This document shows, piece by piece, positions 54,546 to 64,000 of a stretch of DNA of 64,000 nucleotides. Position numbers and translations under genes: made by a program. The notes under the pieces are model-generated. The model saw only the letters and a program-made list of their open reading frames with translations, searched no databases and was not told the origin of the DNA. Numbering within the stretch: the stretch's first letter is position 1; every line of letters begins with the position of its first letter. Where the stretch lies: contig JAVIAB010000025.1 of assembly GCA_032433765.1 (NCBI GenBank), positions 33,832,282 through 33,896,281 on the forward strand. Direction: 5' to 3'. Source of the stretch: Megaustenia siamemsis. Taxonomy: Eukaryota; Mollusca; Gastropoda; Stylommatophora; Ariophantidae.

Positions 54546-54917
54546 GTTATTTATCTAAAATGCAGAAAATCTATAAAAGAAACGTTGCAACAACAACAAA
54601 ACACCAGATAAAGTAGGGCAAGACACGCGCCAATCTGTTAATTGGTTGTGGATTATATATTTTTGTTATAGATTAAAAATTATATTTCCTGGAAATAGAA
54701 GAGGATAATGAATATTATAGACAAGTTGTGAGCCAGGATTATTAATCGTAGGATGTGAAGATTATCTGTGTAATTAATTGCAAAATAAAATTAAAGGAAT
54801 AAAGAGAAATGAGATTTAAAAGATTTCAATTTCTAAATTTGCTGTCTCCGTTTTAGAGACTGAAGACGCCCATCATCTGGAGGCGATCAACATCTCAGAT
54901 TTTCTTTTTTTTTTTTT
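54546..54917. other. No gene seen
   Basis: AT-rich unique sequence of about 370 bp. Confidence 0.4.
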
Positions 54918-55925
54918 CCTCATTTGCCTGTCAGCGTCGAGGGGAGATATAATTTGCGGTCTTTTACTCTTCTGTTCCCCTCTGCTGCTGATATGTTTCC
55001 TAGTGCTTCTACTATTCCGTCAAGTCATGTTTTTCGTGGTCGGCCCTTGGGTCTGGTGTTCTTGCAACGTTTGTTGAAGGCTCGTTGTGTTGTGTTTTGA
55101 TTTTTCTTCATTGTCACGTGGGCAAAACATTTTATCTGTTGTTTATTTATATATTCTATGGCGGGGGTTATTCCCAGCATTTTTCTCACTTCTTCATTTC
55201 TGATCTTATCTCTCAGACATTTTTCTATCATTCGTACTACACAATTCATCTCAGAGGATGTTATTTTTTCTTTTTGTTCTTCCAGGGTCCAGGTCTGGCA
55301 TTGGTAGCACAACGTTGGGATCTTCTTTTCTTCTATCCTTCCTCTGCTGCCATTGGTGTCGAGGGGAGAAACAATCTGCGATTCTTTGCTCTTCTGTTGG
55401 CCTCTTCTGATGTTATCCCTCCTAGTGACTCTAGTATTCCCTTTATCCATCTCTTTCTCGGTCTTCCTCTTAATCTGACGTTTTCGTAGCGTTTGTTTAT
55501 GGCTCTTTGATTCATTGTTAGTTCTTTATGTCTTGTTATGTGGCCGAACCAATTTATCTGTTGTTTCTTTATGTATTCGATGGCTGGTTCAATTTCGAGT
55601 TTCTTCCTCAGGTGGATGAAGATTGTATTGTACAGTGCCCGTTTTGTCTCTGGAGTTATTTCCTTGTTGGACAATAGTGGTGATAGCTGTCCGATGATTT
55701 GTCAAGCTTCGTTGTATTTTGAATCCATTTCTGCTGTTTTTGAATTGTCGTTAGTCACTAGATTCCCTTTGTATTTAAATTCCTCTACTTAATTTAGTTG
55801 TCTGACGTCTATAGTTATGTTGATGTTCTGTTCCTCTTTGGCGACACTCATGCTTTCTGTTTTGTTGATGTTGATTTTCGTGTTGCATTTTGTGCTTGTA
55901 CTGTTGAAAAGCAACTCAGAGCTGA
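54918..55925 (-). mobile_element. LINE-C (subtype 1) interrupted by a second LINE-C
   Basis: The outer copy runs from NKTESMSVAKEEQNINITID (post-YADD region, near 55810-55870) through SPLLSNKEITPETKRALYNT and IFI, and after the insert TLCYQCQTWTLEEQKEKITS, EYINKQQIKCFAHVTMKK and RPKGRPRK. Frame breaks at both junctions and a stop near 55790. Confidence 0.85.
55318..55616 (-). mobile_element. LINE-C (subtype 2) nested in LINE-C
   Basis: RKKLEIEPAIEYIKKQQINW, FGHITRHKELTMNQRAINKR, RLRGRPRKRWIKGILESLGG and RRLFLPSTPMAAEEG. The 113-codon frame spanning 55333-55674 is a chimera of the outer copy (ALYNTIFIHL) and this insert (RKKLEIE). Confidence 0.85.
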
Positions 55926-56035
55926 CTGTTGCTTGAAGTCCTGTCTGAGACCCTACTCTACATGGTAAGAGGTTAAATGGTGTCTGGCCAAGCGGGGCGC
56001 GATGGGATTAAGGAACTGATAGACATCGTTCTGTA

Positions 56036-56726
56036 CATTCAGTTATTGAATTATTGAGTTATTGAGTTAATGAATTATTGAGTTATTGAGTTATTGAGTT
56101 AATGAATTATTGAGTTATTGAGTTATTGAGTTAATGAATTATTGAGTTATTGAGTTATTGAGTTAATGAATTATTGAGTTATTGAGTTATTGAGTTAATG
56201 AATTATTGAGTTATTGAGTTATTGAGTTAATGAATTATTGAGTTATTGAGTTATCGAGTTAATGAATTATTGAGTTATTGAGTTATTGAGTTATTGAATT
56301 ATTGAGTTATTGAGTTAATGAATTATTGAGTTATTGAGTTATTGAGTTAATGAATTATTGAGTTATTGAGTTATTGATTTAATGAATTATTGAGTTATTG
56401 AATTATTGAGTTATTGAGTTATTGAGTTAATGAATTATTGAGTTATTGAGTTATTGAATTATTGAGTTATTGAGTTAATGAATTATTGAGTTAATGAATT
56501 ATTGAGTTATTGAGTTTTTGAGTTAATGAATTATTGAGTTATTGAATTATTGAGTTATTGAATTATTGAGTTATTGAGTTAATGAATTATTGAGTTATTG
56601 AGTTATTGAGTTATTGAGTTATTGAGTTAATGAATTATTGAGTTATTGAGTTATTGAATTATTGAGTTATTGAGTTAATGAATTATTGAGTTATTGAGTT
56701 ATTGAATTATTGAGTTATTGAGTTAT
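56036..56726. repeat. (GAGTTATT)n array from a LINE-G tail, 690 bp
   Basis: 8-bp unit organised as a 32-bp higher-order unit: three GTTATTGA, then GTTAATGA with ATTATTGA. It ends directly at a LINE-G 3' terminus (GTCATCATCATTGCACTCCG). Confidence 0.93.
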
Positions 56727-56760
56727 TTGCTGGTCATCATCATTGCACTCCGAACATGTG
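56727..56760 (-). mobile_element. LINE-G terminus, extreme 5' truncation
   Basis: Only about 35 bp of LINE-G (minus strand CATGTTCGGAGTGCAATGAT) remain beside a 690-bp tail array. Confidence 0.75.
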
Positions 56761-56930
56761 CATTCACTGATATGTGAGGCAAGCAACTTGACTTCAAACC
56801 ACAGTAAAAATCGGTGGAGTATTGTTCACCTATTTGGCTGACAGGTACGCCTAGTGCATTACTCAAATTTGAAAGTTTACTACCCGTTGGAGCATGAAAT
56901 GAATTTGAATAAAGACACGGCAACAATAAG
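56761..56930. other. No gene seen
   Basis: Unique spacer. Confidence 0.35.
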
Positions 56931-57172
56931 GCATAAACAAGGCAGAAGCACGGCAGAAACATGGCAAAAACATGGCAAAACAAGGCAAAAACAAGACAGA
57001 AACAAAGCAAAAACTAGTCAAAAACAAGACAGAAACAAGGCAAAAACAAGACAGAAAGAAAGCAAAAACAAGGCAGAAACATGGCAACAAATAGGCAAAA
57101 ACAAGACAGAAATATGGCAACAACTAGGCAAAAACAAGATAGAAAGAAAGCAAAAACAAGGCAGAAAGGGTC
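56931..57172. repeat. AAACAAGGCAG-type short repeats
   Basis: Irregular 11- and 22-bp units (GGCAAAAACAAGACAGAAAC). Frames of KQDRNKAKT or FCLVF repeats are artefacts. Confidence 0.88.
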
Positions 57173-57255
57173 GGCGACCTGCGATCGCATTAGCAGGGTC
57201 GGCGCACCGTCAGCTGACCAAGACCTAGCAGTTCTACCTCCTCGTGGTCTCCCCT

Positions 57256-57400
57256 GGTAAACGTCTGCATCAAAACAGGCTGGCTAACAGAAGCTAGGAT
57301 CGCCGTGTTCCCTGTAGTGGTCGCTGTTACTGATATAGAAGACCCAGTATTGCAGTACCTCTAGACTGGACTAGCAGTTTCTCAGCATAGATTGTGATAG
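57256..57400 (-). repeat. Dispersed repeat R3
   Basis: The reverse complement matches the 103-bp units at 62988-63330 (CACTACAGGGAACAC, GATCCTAGCTTCTGTTAGCC, GGTCTTCTATATCAGTA). Confidence 0.65.
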
Positions 57401-57417
57401 ACGAACTCCAACTTCTC

Positions 57418-57740
57418 CAGTCATCATTGTGTGCCTTCTCCGCAACGAAGGTTGGCTACCATGGATCGCCATTCTACTTTGTTTCTTGCTTCGATGGTGC
57501 AGGCTGTCATAGATTGACTTGTCCATCTTTTGATGTTACTCGTCCATGTTAGTCTTGGTCTGCCTCTGCCGCTTTTACCTTGTATTTTTCCTTCCAATAT
57601 TACTTTTAGTAGGCTGTTGTGTCTTTTAACATGCCCCAAAAATTGCATTTGTCTTGTTCTAATTGTGTTTAGTAGTTCTCTTTTTATTTTCAGTTGTTTT
57701 AAAACTTCATCATTTGTTATCTTTTGCTTCCATCCAATAA
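57418..57740 (-). mobile_element. LINE-B C-terminal fragment
   Basis: The minus strand encodes FLGHVKRHNSLLKVILEGKI, QGKSGRGRPRLTWTSNIKRW and WRSMVANLRCGEGTQ, then a two-unit CAT tail on plus. Frame intact over 74 codons. Confidence 0.88.
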
Positions 57741-57837
57741 ACTTCTCCAGTAAGAGCCGGGAATGTCAAGAAAGCCATTACGACCCGCCACATCACTGAG
57801 TCTAAGGGCACCCTGCCCGCATCAACTCGCGCCATTA

Positions 57838-58046
57838 CGTCAACTCAACTCAACTCAACTCAGCTCAGCTCAGCTCAACTCAACTCAACTCAACTCAACT
57901 CAACTCATCTCAGCTCAGCTCAGCTCAGCTCAGCTCAACTCAACTCAACTCAACTCAACTCAACTTAACTCAGCTCAGCTCAGCTCAGCTCAGCTCAGCT
58001 CAGCTCAGCTCAACTCAACTCAACTCAACTCAACTCAACTCAACTC
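57838..58046. repeat. (CTCAA)n/(CTCAG)n pentanucleotide array
   Basis: Blocks of CTCAA alternate with blocks of CTCAG. The plus-strand QLNST/QLSSA frame is an artefact. AACTG pentamers at the end of the 25.8-kb LINE relic are similar in kind. Confidence 0.96.
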
Positions 58047-58121
58047 TCTTAATTTTAGCCATGAGCTTACTTGTCATTTATTTATTTTGTCTTGATATAT
58101 TTTCACAATATTTTCACTATT

Positions 58122-58203
<82 letters not shown>

Positions 58204-58226
58204 TGCGTGCTTGCGTGTGTGTGTGT
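58122..58226. repeat. (GT)n/(GCGT)n microsatellite
   Basis: GT units with blocks of GCGT. Confidence 0.95.
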
Positions 58227-58377
58227 TAAAGTGTATCTTTCTGTTTTAGGGAAATAGCATTATATACAAAACGGGCGCTCCACAATACAATCGTCATCTC
58301 TTTGTTGTGTTAGCTGTGAACGTATTAACTGGAGGTAGACTCAAGTAAGAACAATAAGGAAAATAGCCACTACCAAA

Positions 58378-58670
58378 ATGAAATGTTATACACAGGACAG
58401 GAAACAAGTCTGAAAGGTAAGATCAAAAGTGAAGAAGTGAAAGAAAAACTAAGAATAATTCCCGCCATAGAATACATAAAGAAACAAACGAAAAAAATAT
58501 TTAGCCACGTGATGAGACAGAAAGAGCAAAACACAACACGACAAGCCTTCAACCAACGATACGAGAACACCAGATCAAAAGGCCGCAAAGATGAATTGAA
58601 CAGCAGCAGTGTATAACAATAGCAAAGACAGCAAACTACATCTTTCCTCGACGCTGAAAGGCAAATGATG
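58378..58670 (+). mobile_element. LINE-C C-terminal fragment
   Basis: KIKSEEVKEKLRIIPAIEYI, KKQTKKIFSHVMRQKEQNTT and RQAFNQRYENTRSKGR, then a deletion that removes the PRKRW block, and TTTCCTCGACGCTGAAAGG. Plus-strand, unlike most copies. Confidence 0.82.
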
Positions 58671-58699
58671 AATGAAAGAAGTTGAAGATGTATTTTTTT

Positions 58700-58985
58700 T
58701 GTTTATCTATTCCTCTTTAGCTTCATTTCGAACATCCTCTTTTACTGCTGTAACCCCTAAAGGTATTCTCAACAATATTTTACGCAGACATACATCTACG
58801 GTTTTTTTCTGTCTGCTGTCTAATTATCCGTGAATTATTCACATAAATCACTACTGGCTCTACAAACACTTGAGAACTATTTTTATTATTTACATTGACA
58901 AAGTGCTTTGGCCTGGTATCCTTCTTCAGAATGGAGCCACTACGGTAGCTATTTTGCACCTTCTCTTCGCTACATCTTAAACATC
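58700..58985 (-). mobile_element. LINE-A-like, strongly diverged
   Basis: CTCAACAATATTTTACGC, CACTACTGGCTCTACAAACA and TTGAGAACTATTTTTATT follow the LINE-A order (CTCAACATTCTTCTGTAAAA, AGACTGGCTCTACATAAC) with many changes. Confidence 0.5.
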
Positions 58986-58987
58986 TG

Positions 58988-59645
58988 AAGTCGTTCTTCC
59001 TCTTCTATCCTTCCTGTGCTGCCGTTGGCGTCGAGGGGAGAAACAATCTGCAATTCTTTGCTCTTCTGTTGGCCTCTTCTGATGTTATTCCTCCTAGTGA
59101 CTCTAGTATTCCCTTTATCCATCTCTTTCTCGGTCTTCCTCTTAATCTGGCGTTTTCGTAGCGTTTGTTTATGGCTCTTTGAGTCATTGTTAGTTCTTTT
59201 TGTCTTGTTATCTGGCCGAACCAATTTATCTGTTGTTTCTTTATGTATTCGATGGCTGGTTCAATTTCGAGTTTCTTCCTCAGGTCAGTGTTTCTTACTC
59301 TGTCCCTTAAGCTGTATCCTGTCATTCTTCTGACACATTTCATTTCGGTGGTCGTTATCTTTCTTATTATTCTAGAGTCCAGCGTCCAATTCTGGCACTG
59401 ATAGCACAGAGTTGGTAGAAAAATTGATTTGTATATTGCCCTTTTTGTTTCCGTAGTTATTGCTTTGTTTTTCAATAGTGTTGATACTTGGCCTATAACT
59501 TGGCATGCTTTGTTACACCTTATCTCTGTCTCTTGGTTGCTGTCTTGTGTTAACGTGCTATCCAGATATTTAACATTGTCTACTAGCTTCAGGGTTGTAT
59601 TATCTATTATGATGTTTAGTTTTTCTGAAGTCGTTATAGCTTCTA
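58988..59645 (-). mobile_element. LINE-C (subtype 2), best-preserved C-terminal region
   Basis: An uninterrupted 156-codon frame on minus: KNKAITTETKRAIYKSIFLP, TLCYQCQNWTLDSRIIRK, MKCVRRMTGYSLRDRVRNTD, RKKLEIEPAIEYIKKQQINW, RLRGRPRKRWIKGILESLGG and LFLPSTPTAAQEG. Upstream a further frame continues toward the RT end. The ORF is open over the whole preserved part, so this is one of the youngest LINE copies here, but the RT and endonuclease are missing. Confidence 0.88.
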
Positions 59646-59659
59646 TACTCTTGAATTCG

Positions 59660-60372
59660 TAGACTAGTGCTCACACTGGTCTTAACAGTGACCAGGGCAT
59701 TCATCTGGTTAGAGTCACAAGACTACCCCAACGTCTGCATACTGAGGGATTAGATGAGTATGATAAAAAAAAAGTGGAGGCGGGCTCTGTACGCATGCAA
59801 TGGGAACAGTCTTTGTTAAGGTAAAAAATACGTAGGGTCACCTTTGTTTGCGTCCCTGGACATGCGGGAGTACAAGGAAATGAACGCCTGCATACTAAAT
59901 GATTCGATGAGTATGATAAAAAAAATGTAGAGGCCGACTTTGTAGAGCCATTGGTAGAGCCATTGCAGAAGTCAAACATAGGTAAGGTTACCTTTGTCTA
60001 CGTTCCTGGACGTGCAGGAGTACGGGGAAATGAATGAGCGGACAGGTTGGCTAGCTGCGCTGTCGTTGAAGACGGTCAACCAATGGATCGGGCGAACATC
60101 AACAATGCCCTCAGAGATGTGGGAAGGGCACAGAACTTCGACAACCATGAGTCCACGTCACTTCTTCGGATGAAAGAGATGGGAGTTAAGATGGACACAG
60201 CCAGAAACGAGAAACTTAGTGGGCGTGTAAGAAGACTAATCAACCAACTCAGAACTGGAGCCGTCAGTCGCTGGACACTGCGAGACTTGCTGAGGAGGGG
60301 ATCTGAGCACCTTTGGACATGTTCGGAGTGCAATGATGACGACCTACAAATGACTCAATAACTCAATAGCTT
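59660..60372 (+). mobile_element. LINE-G with internally duplicated RNase H segment
   Basis: TRAFIWLES-type start (59690), a first VPGHAGVQGNER block near 59850-59885, then a second partial copy ending VPGRAGVRGNE near 60005-60035, and an open 104-codon frame: MASCAVVEDGQPMDRANINN, FDNHESTSLLRMKEMGVKMD, VSRWTLRDLLRRGSEHLWTC, SECNDDDL. It ends in ACTCAATAACTCAATA, the family's tail. Confidence 0.87.
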
Positions 60373-60774
60373 ATACTGTTCTATGTTATGTAATTGTACA
60401 ATTAGGAATTGTTTCCCTTTGTTGCGAGTATCGATGACTGTTTTCGTGTTTTCGATCTTTCAGGAAAAGATTTGACCAAGTTATTGCACCTCCATTCCGA
60501 TCTCGTACCCAGTCTCCACCTCCTTATTTACCTTTCTGGATATTGCTGTCGTTTCGCACCGGTCCCCATTCGCAATCATGTCGAGATGACAACACGTTCA
60601 CTCGCGCCTCAGACGTTAATGTCTGTGTCTGTCTTATTTGTATACGATCCATCACCTTTGTCTTATTTGCTGTTGAGACCAACACGTTTATGTTGTAGGC
60701 TCATTAACATTAGGCCGACCACAGGTACTGTATGAATGTCCACTGTATGAAGGCAATAGCTGAAGATAAGTAAA
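60373..60774 (+). other. Unassigned sequence with an open frame
   Basis: After TTTTCGATCTTTCAG an open frame of about 77 codons begins RKRFDQVIAPPFRSRTQSPP, and a 108-codon frame overlaps it in another register. I recognise neither, so it may be part of another retroelement. Confidence 0.25.
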
Positions 60775-61140
60775 ATGCAATAAGAAAGATAACGACCACC
60801 GAAATGAAATGTGTCAGAAGAATGACAGGAAACAGCTTAAGGGACAGAGTAAGAAACACCGACCTGAGGAAGAAACTCGAAATTGAACCTGTCATCGAAT
60901 ACATAAAGAAACAACAGATAAATTGAATCGGCCACATAACAAAACAAAAGAACTAACAATGACTAAAAGAGCATAAACAAACGCTACGAAAACGCCAGAT
61001 AAAGAGATGGATAAAGGGAATACTAGAATTACTAGGAAGGATAACACCAGAAGAGGCCAACAGAAGAGCAAAGAATCGCAGATTGTTTCTCCCCTCGACG
61101 CCAACGGCAGCAGAGGAAGGATAGAAGAAGCAGAAGAAGA
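60775..61140 (+). mobile_element. LINE-C (subtype 2) fragment
   Basis: RKITTTEMKCVRRMTGNSLR, DRVRNTDLRKKLEIEPVIEY, then stops in the INW(S)IGHI region, and RWIKGILELLGRITPEEANR and RRLFLPSTPTAAEEG. It ends in AGAAGCAGAAGAAG and abuts SINE-1. Confidence 0.85.
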
Positions 61141-61146
61141 TCATAA

Positions 61147-61535
61147 GACACGCCAAGTGGCGTATAGGGTGATGTTATTGACCATAATTGTTATAGACCT
61201 TTGGCACATGATTTTTGGCGTAATTTAGTCGGTATTATTATGAGGCCCTTTTTGGAATCCCCAGGGAAAAGACAAAGAGAAGACCAAAGAATTCTTGGAG
61301 AATACAGACAGAAACAGAGATGAAGATGATGGGGAAGACATGGAATGATCTTAATAGAATGGCAAGAAACAGAACGACTTAGAAAGTGTTTGTTGAGGAC
61401 ATATGCTCCACAGGGAGCTGAAAGGTAGAAATAAGAGACGCCCGTGCCGCTTTATCTTTCCAGGAAAAAAATCCGATACCCATTTAAGGCTGGGTGAACC
61501 CGGAAGCCGTCTCTTGTATTTTGTAGTCAACTGAA
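61147..61535 (-). mobile_element. SINE-1 copy split by LINE-E
   Basis: The 3' half (ACGCCAAGTGGCGTATAGG to GTCGGTATTAT) lies at 61147-61240 and the 5' half (ACGCCCGTGCCGCTTTATC to CGGAAGCCGTC) at 61438-61520. The head beyond the B-box is degraded. Confidence 0.8.
61251..61437 (+). mobile_element. LINE-E terminal fragment, single unamplified copy
   Basis: GGAATCCCCAGGGAAAAGAC through ACATGGAATGATCTTAATAG to GTGTTTGTTGAGGACATATG and one GGGAGCTGAAAGGTAGA. Exactly one copy of the stop-region unit that is repeated 11 and 12 times at 39.8-42.6 kb. Confidence 0.85.
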
Positions 61536-61539
61536 GATA

Positions 61540-62335
61540 AGGACAATAAATCTTCTTTCTTCTTCTTTTCTCTCTCTCACTGATACCTAAAAGGTGTCGT
61601 GGTTTATATCATTTGTCGTTCTTGAGCTGTTCGAATTGTCTTAATTAGTGATTTTCCTTTGTTGTTACATGTCTCTGTCACTGCATCTATCCATCTTCTT
61701 TTCTCTCTCTCACTGATACCTAAAAGGTGTCGTGGTTATATCATTTGTCGTTCTTGAGCTGTTCGAACTGTCTGAATTAGTGATTTTCCTTTGTTGTTAC
61801 ATGTCTCTGTCACTGCATCTATCCATCTTCTTCTGGGTCTTCCTCTTGGTCTTTTTCCATGCATTCTCGAGAAGAACGCCCTTGATGGTGATTGGTGAGG
61901 ATTCATTCTGACCAGGTGGCCAAACCATTTAAGTTGTTGTTCTATATATTCTTGGCAGGGTTTTGTTCCTATCATTTTTCTTATGGTTTCATTTGGTATT
62001 CTATCTCTTCTTGTGTTGTTTGTTACTTTTCTCAAGCATCGCATCTCACATGTATTGATCTTTCTTAAATGTGATTTAGAAAGGGTCCATGTTTGACTTT
62101 CATAGCACAAAGTTGGTATGAAGATGCTATTTATCATTTGTTGTTTAGCTGGCATAGAAATGTTTGGATGTCTTAACAATGGTGAAAGCTGGAAAGGACA
62201 ATAAATAATAAAAGGTAAATGATGAAGAGGACGAACTGATGATATTGTCAAATCGATCTGTGAGCTATCTAATGTTATTCCTGAAGCAGATTGGACATCT
62301 GTTCTTCCACAACTTGAAACCATCTTCCATAAAAC
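61540..62335 (-). mobile_element. LINE-F ORF2 C-terminal region with 133-bp duplication
   Basis: The minus strand encodes QQMINSIFIPTLCYESQTWT, MRCLRKVTNNTRRDRIPNET, IRKMIGTKPCQEYIEQQLKW, RPRGRPRRRWIDAVTETCNN and VRTAQERQMI. The 3' part is duplicated in tandem: CTGATACCTAAAAGGTGTCG starts at 61580 and 61713, 133 bp apart. The upstream 60 codons (62180-62335) are open but unassigned. Confidence 0.87.
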
Positions 62336-62554
62336 CATATTGACGGGTCAAGTCATATTGCTATCCCTAGACCTTTTCCAATAACAGCTAGAAAATGTCC
62401 CTTTCCACAATTCCTTCAATAACTACTGGCGATTGTTATTTTTATGTTATTGTTATAATATGTTGAGAAATGGGTACCGACTAAGTTATCCGACCCATGC
62501 TATATTTTTATCTCCAATTATGTGTTAGTCACATCTCATATCTTTGTGTGTGCA
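62336..62554. other. No gene seen
   Basis: Unique-looking, AT-rich. Confidence 0.35.
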
Positions 62555-62830
62555 TGTCTGTGTTAGCCACTTCTAATGACACGGGCAGATGGTGCTCGTA
62601 AACCTGGGAGGGCAGACCATCTAAGGGCAGAATCCCCCTACAGAAAAGACAGTCTGCTGCCTTGCAGGAAGATTGGGAACAATCAATGACTAAGGAAAGC
62701 AAATCTGAACAAAATGCTGGCTGAAATCGGATGCACTGGGCCACTGGCGCAGAAAAAAGTGCAACGTTTTAACACGTATTCAAGCAGAGTGGATCCAACA
62801 CTCTAATTGACTTTAATTATGATGTCAATT
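62555..62830 (+). repeat. Dispersed repeat R1
   Basis: CTGGCTGAAATCGGATGCAC, TGGGCCACTGGCGCAGA and AACGTTTTAACACG follow the R1 order. Confidence 0.5.
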
Positions 62831-62987
62831 CTCTTAAACAGACAGCTGTCTTCATGTGAGAGTCTGGAATCCTACTCTGATTGAGTCCTGATCGCAGACA
62901 GAAAGAGAGAAAGAGAGATCTCCCATTATGTAATCTAATTTAGCCCACTTCATATACTGTTACACCAGATTATGCCTGGAAAAGTGC

Positions 62988-63330
62988 GTGACTTGTCCTG
63001 TCTAGAGGCACTGCTCTACTGAGGCTCCATAGCAGTAAGAGCCACCACTACTGGAAACACAACGATCCTAGCTTCTGTTAACCAGCTTGAGTGACTTGTC
63101 CTGTCTAGAGGCACTGCTCTACTGAGGCTCCATAGCAGTAAGAGCCACCACTACTGGAAACACAACGATCCTGGCTTCTGTTAACCAGCGTTAGTGACTT
63201 GTCCAGACTAGAGCTACTGCAATACTAGGTCTTCTATATCAGTATGAGCCACCACTACAGGAAACACAGAAATCCTAGCTTCTGCTGAATGTCAATGTGA
63301 CTTGTCCTGTCCTGAGATACTGCAATACGA
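62988..63330. repeat. 103-bp tandem repeat of R3, 3.3 copies
   Basis: GTGACTTGTCCTGTCTAGAG starts at 62988 and 63091, with diverged starts at 63194 and 63297, all 103 bp apart. The first two units are nearly identical and the third resembles the single R3 copy at 57.3 kb. Confidence 0.9.
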
Positions 63331-63479
63331 CACCAAAGGACTGCATGGCCGGATACAAATAATAATAAATGAATATTGTTATAGAGGGAAACTTACGAGG
63401 CAATAATCAACGAATCAATTCAGAGGAAGAGGTATGTTTACAGCACTCGGAAAAATTGACAAATAATCAACAACATAAA

Positions 63480-63585
63480 AATATATGGACCAAAACAGGA
63501 TCGAACCTGTACTCAGTGGCACAACACCTTGCCACGAAAAGCCAAACGCTAGGGAACACTGCCACTCAGCTAACTAACTAATTAG
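63480..63585 (-). mobile_element. tRNA-like head (SINE-4)
   Basis: Minus-strand TAGCTGAGTGG (63562-63572) and GGTTCGATCCTG (from 63507), 65 nt apart, with GTGGCAAGG between, matching 24098-24190. The long spacing is not that of a normal tRNA, so I do not call a tRNA gene. Confidence 0.5.
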
Positions 63586-63724
63586 CTTCGTAGGCAATGT
63601 CTTTCGCGCAGATGTAAGCATGACTATAGCTTAAGGCCGCGAACACAGCTCGGAAATACATAGTGTATCTGTATTTTTTCCTGTTAAGACAAGTATCTCC
63701 CTTATAGGGTAGGGCTGAATACTT
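63586..63724. other. No gene seen
   Basis: Unique spacer. Confidence 0.35.
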
Positions 63725-63725
63725 G

Positions 63726-63935
63726 CGTTGTAGACAAACATTTAGACTGCATGGCCATCTACTGCACGCTCCGCAGGAAGAATAGTCAAAGAAGACATTC
63801 GTACATACGTTATGATTAGGAGTAGCATGACGATAGAGGTGATGGCAGTGACCAGGGCATTCATCTGGTTAGAGTCACACGACTTCACCAATGCTTGCAT
63901 ACTAAGTGATTAGATGAGCATGATACAATGAAGTT
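63726..63935 (+). mobile_element. LINE-G RNase H fragment
   Basis: TARSAGRIVKEDIRTYVMIR, SSMTIEVMAVTRAFIWLESH and DFTNACILSD, then a stop. Corresponds to the N-terminal half of the domain at 47.2-47.6 kb. Confidence 0.8.
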
Positions 63936-64000
63936 AAACAAGAGCAAAGACAACAAACACATTTCATTTTGGTTGTGGCTAATAATCTTTTGTGGTCCAC

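Noticed and set aside
59005..59475. 156-codon LINE-C frame as an independent host gene
   Set aside because: It matches other LINE-C copies in the window block for block and has no intron, promoter or other domain. It is a young retrotransposon fragment.
60409..60735. 108-codon frame between LINE-G and LINE-C
   Set aside because: No recognisable domain and an overlapping frame of similar length. Kept only as an unassigned stretch.

Overview
This is animal nuclear DNA with almost no unique sequence. I see no bacterial, organellar or ribosomal genes. It contains many 5'-truncated LINE (non-LTR retrotransposon) ends, tRNA-headed SINEs, an interstitial TTAGGG-type telomeric tract and long tandem arrays. 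From remembered family resemblance it looks like a lophotrochozoan, most likely a heterobranch (sea-slug-like) gastropod. That placement is inference; no search was run.

By adding up spans, roughly a third of the window is tandem repeat: simple repeats (CT, TTCC, CA/CACT, ATC, AT, GT/GA, CTCAA) and minisatellites with units of 20-103 bp. Most of the rest is LINE and SINE debris. I name the LINE groups A-H, all C-terminal or reverse-transcriptase fragments: A has TTGKIEGRRDRG; B has HNSLLKVILEGKIQG; C has EYIKKQQINWFGH; D ends in a CCHC finger; E has [14 protein letters not shown] has CQEYIEQQ; G has an RNase H domain; H has RPRVRWIGNIKE. SINE-1 to SINE-6 and the dispersed repeats R1-R3 are also my labels.

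Layout. 0-10 kb: CT repeat, SINE/LINE fragments, a 34-copy 42-bp satellite, a 68-bp satellite made from LINE-C, a 43-bp satellite and a TTCC tract. 10-20 kb: nested SINE/LINE insertions with target-site duplications (TSDs) and a hAT-transposase-like relic. 21-24 kb: a 3-kb ATC array. 25-31 kb: LINE-G relics, telomeric repeats and minisatellites. 32-43 kb: a recent 1-kb duplication whose second copy lies in a LINE-E palindrome. 43-46 kb: an 88-copy 29-bp satellite, preceded by the one good host-exon candidate (42980-43059, + strand, RGK-like small GTPase). 46-64 kb: more LINE, SINE and satellite.

The main result is that many of these satellites can be traced to the transposon piece they amplify: the A-box half of a tRNA-like SINE head (two clear loci, one probable), the last codons of LINE-E, a 68-bp piece of the LINE-C coding end, the 3' simple-repeat tail of LINE-G, and the edge of R2. 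The second result is an X-Y-X arrangement at 40284-41908 with microhomology at both joints, as template switching at a palindrome would leave. If the exon is real, the window is mainly intronic sequence of one large gene.
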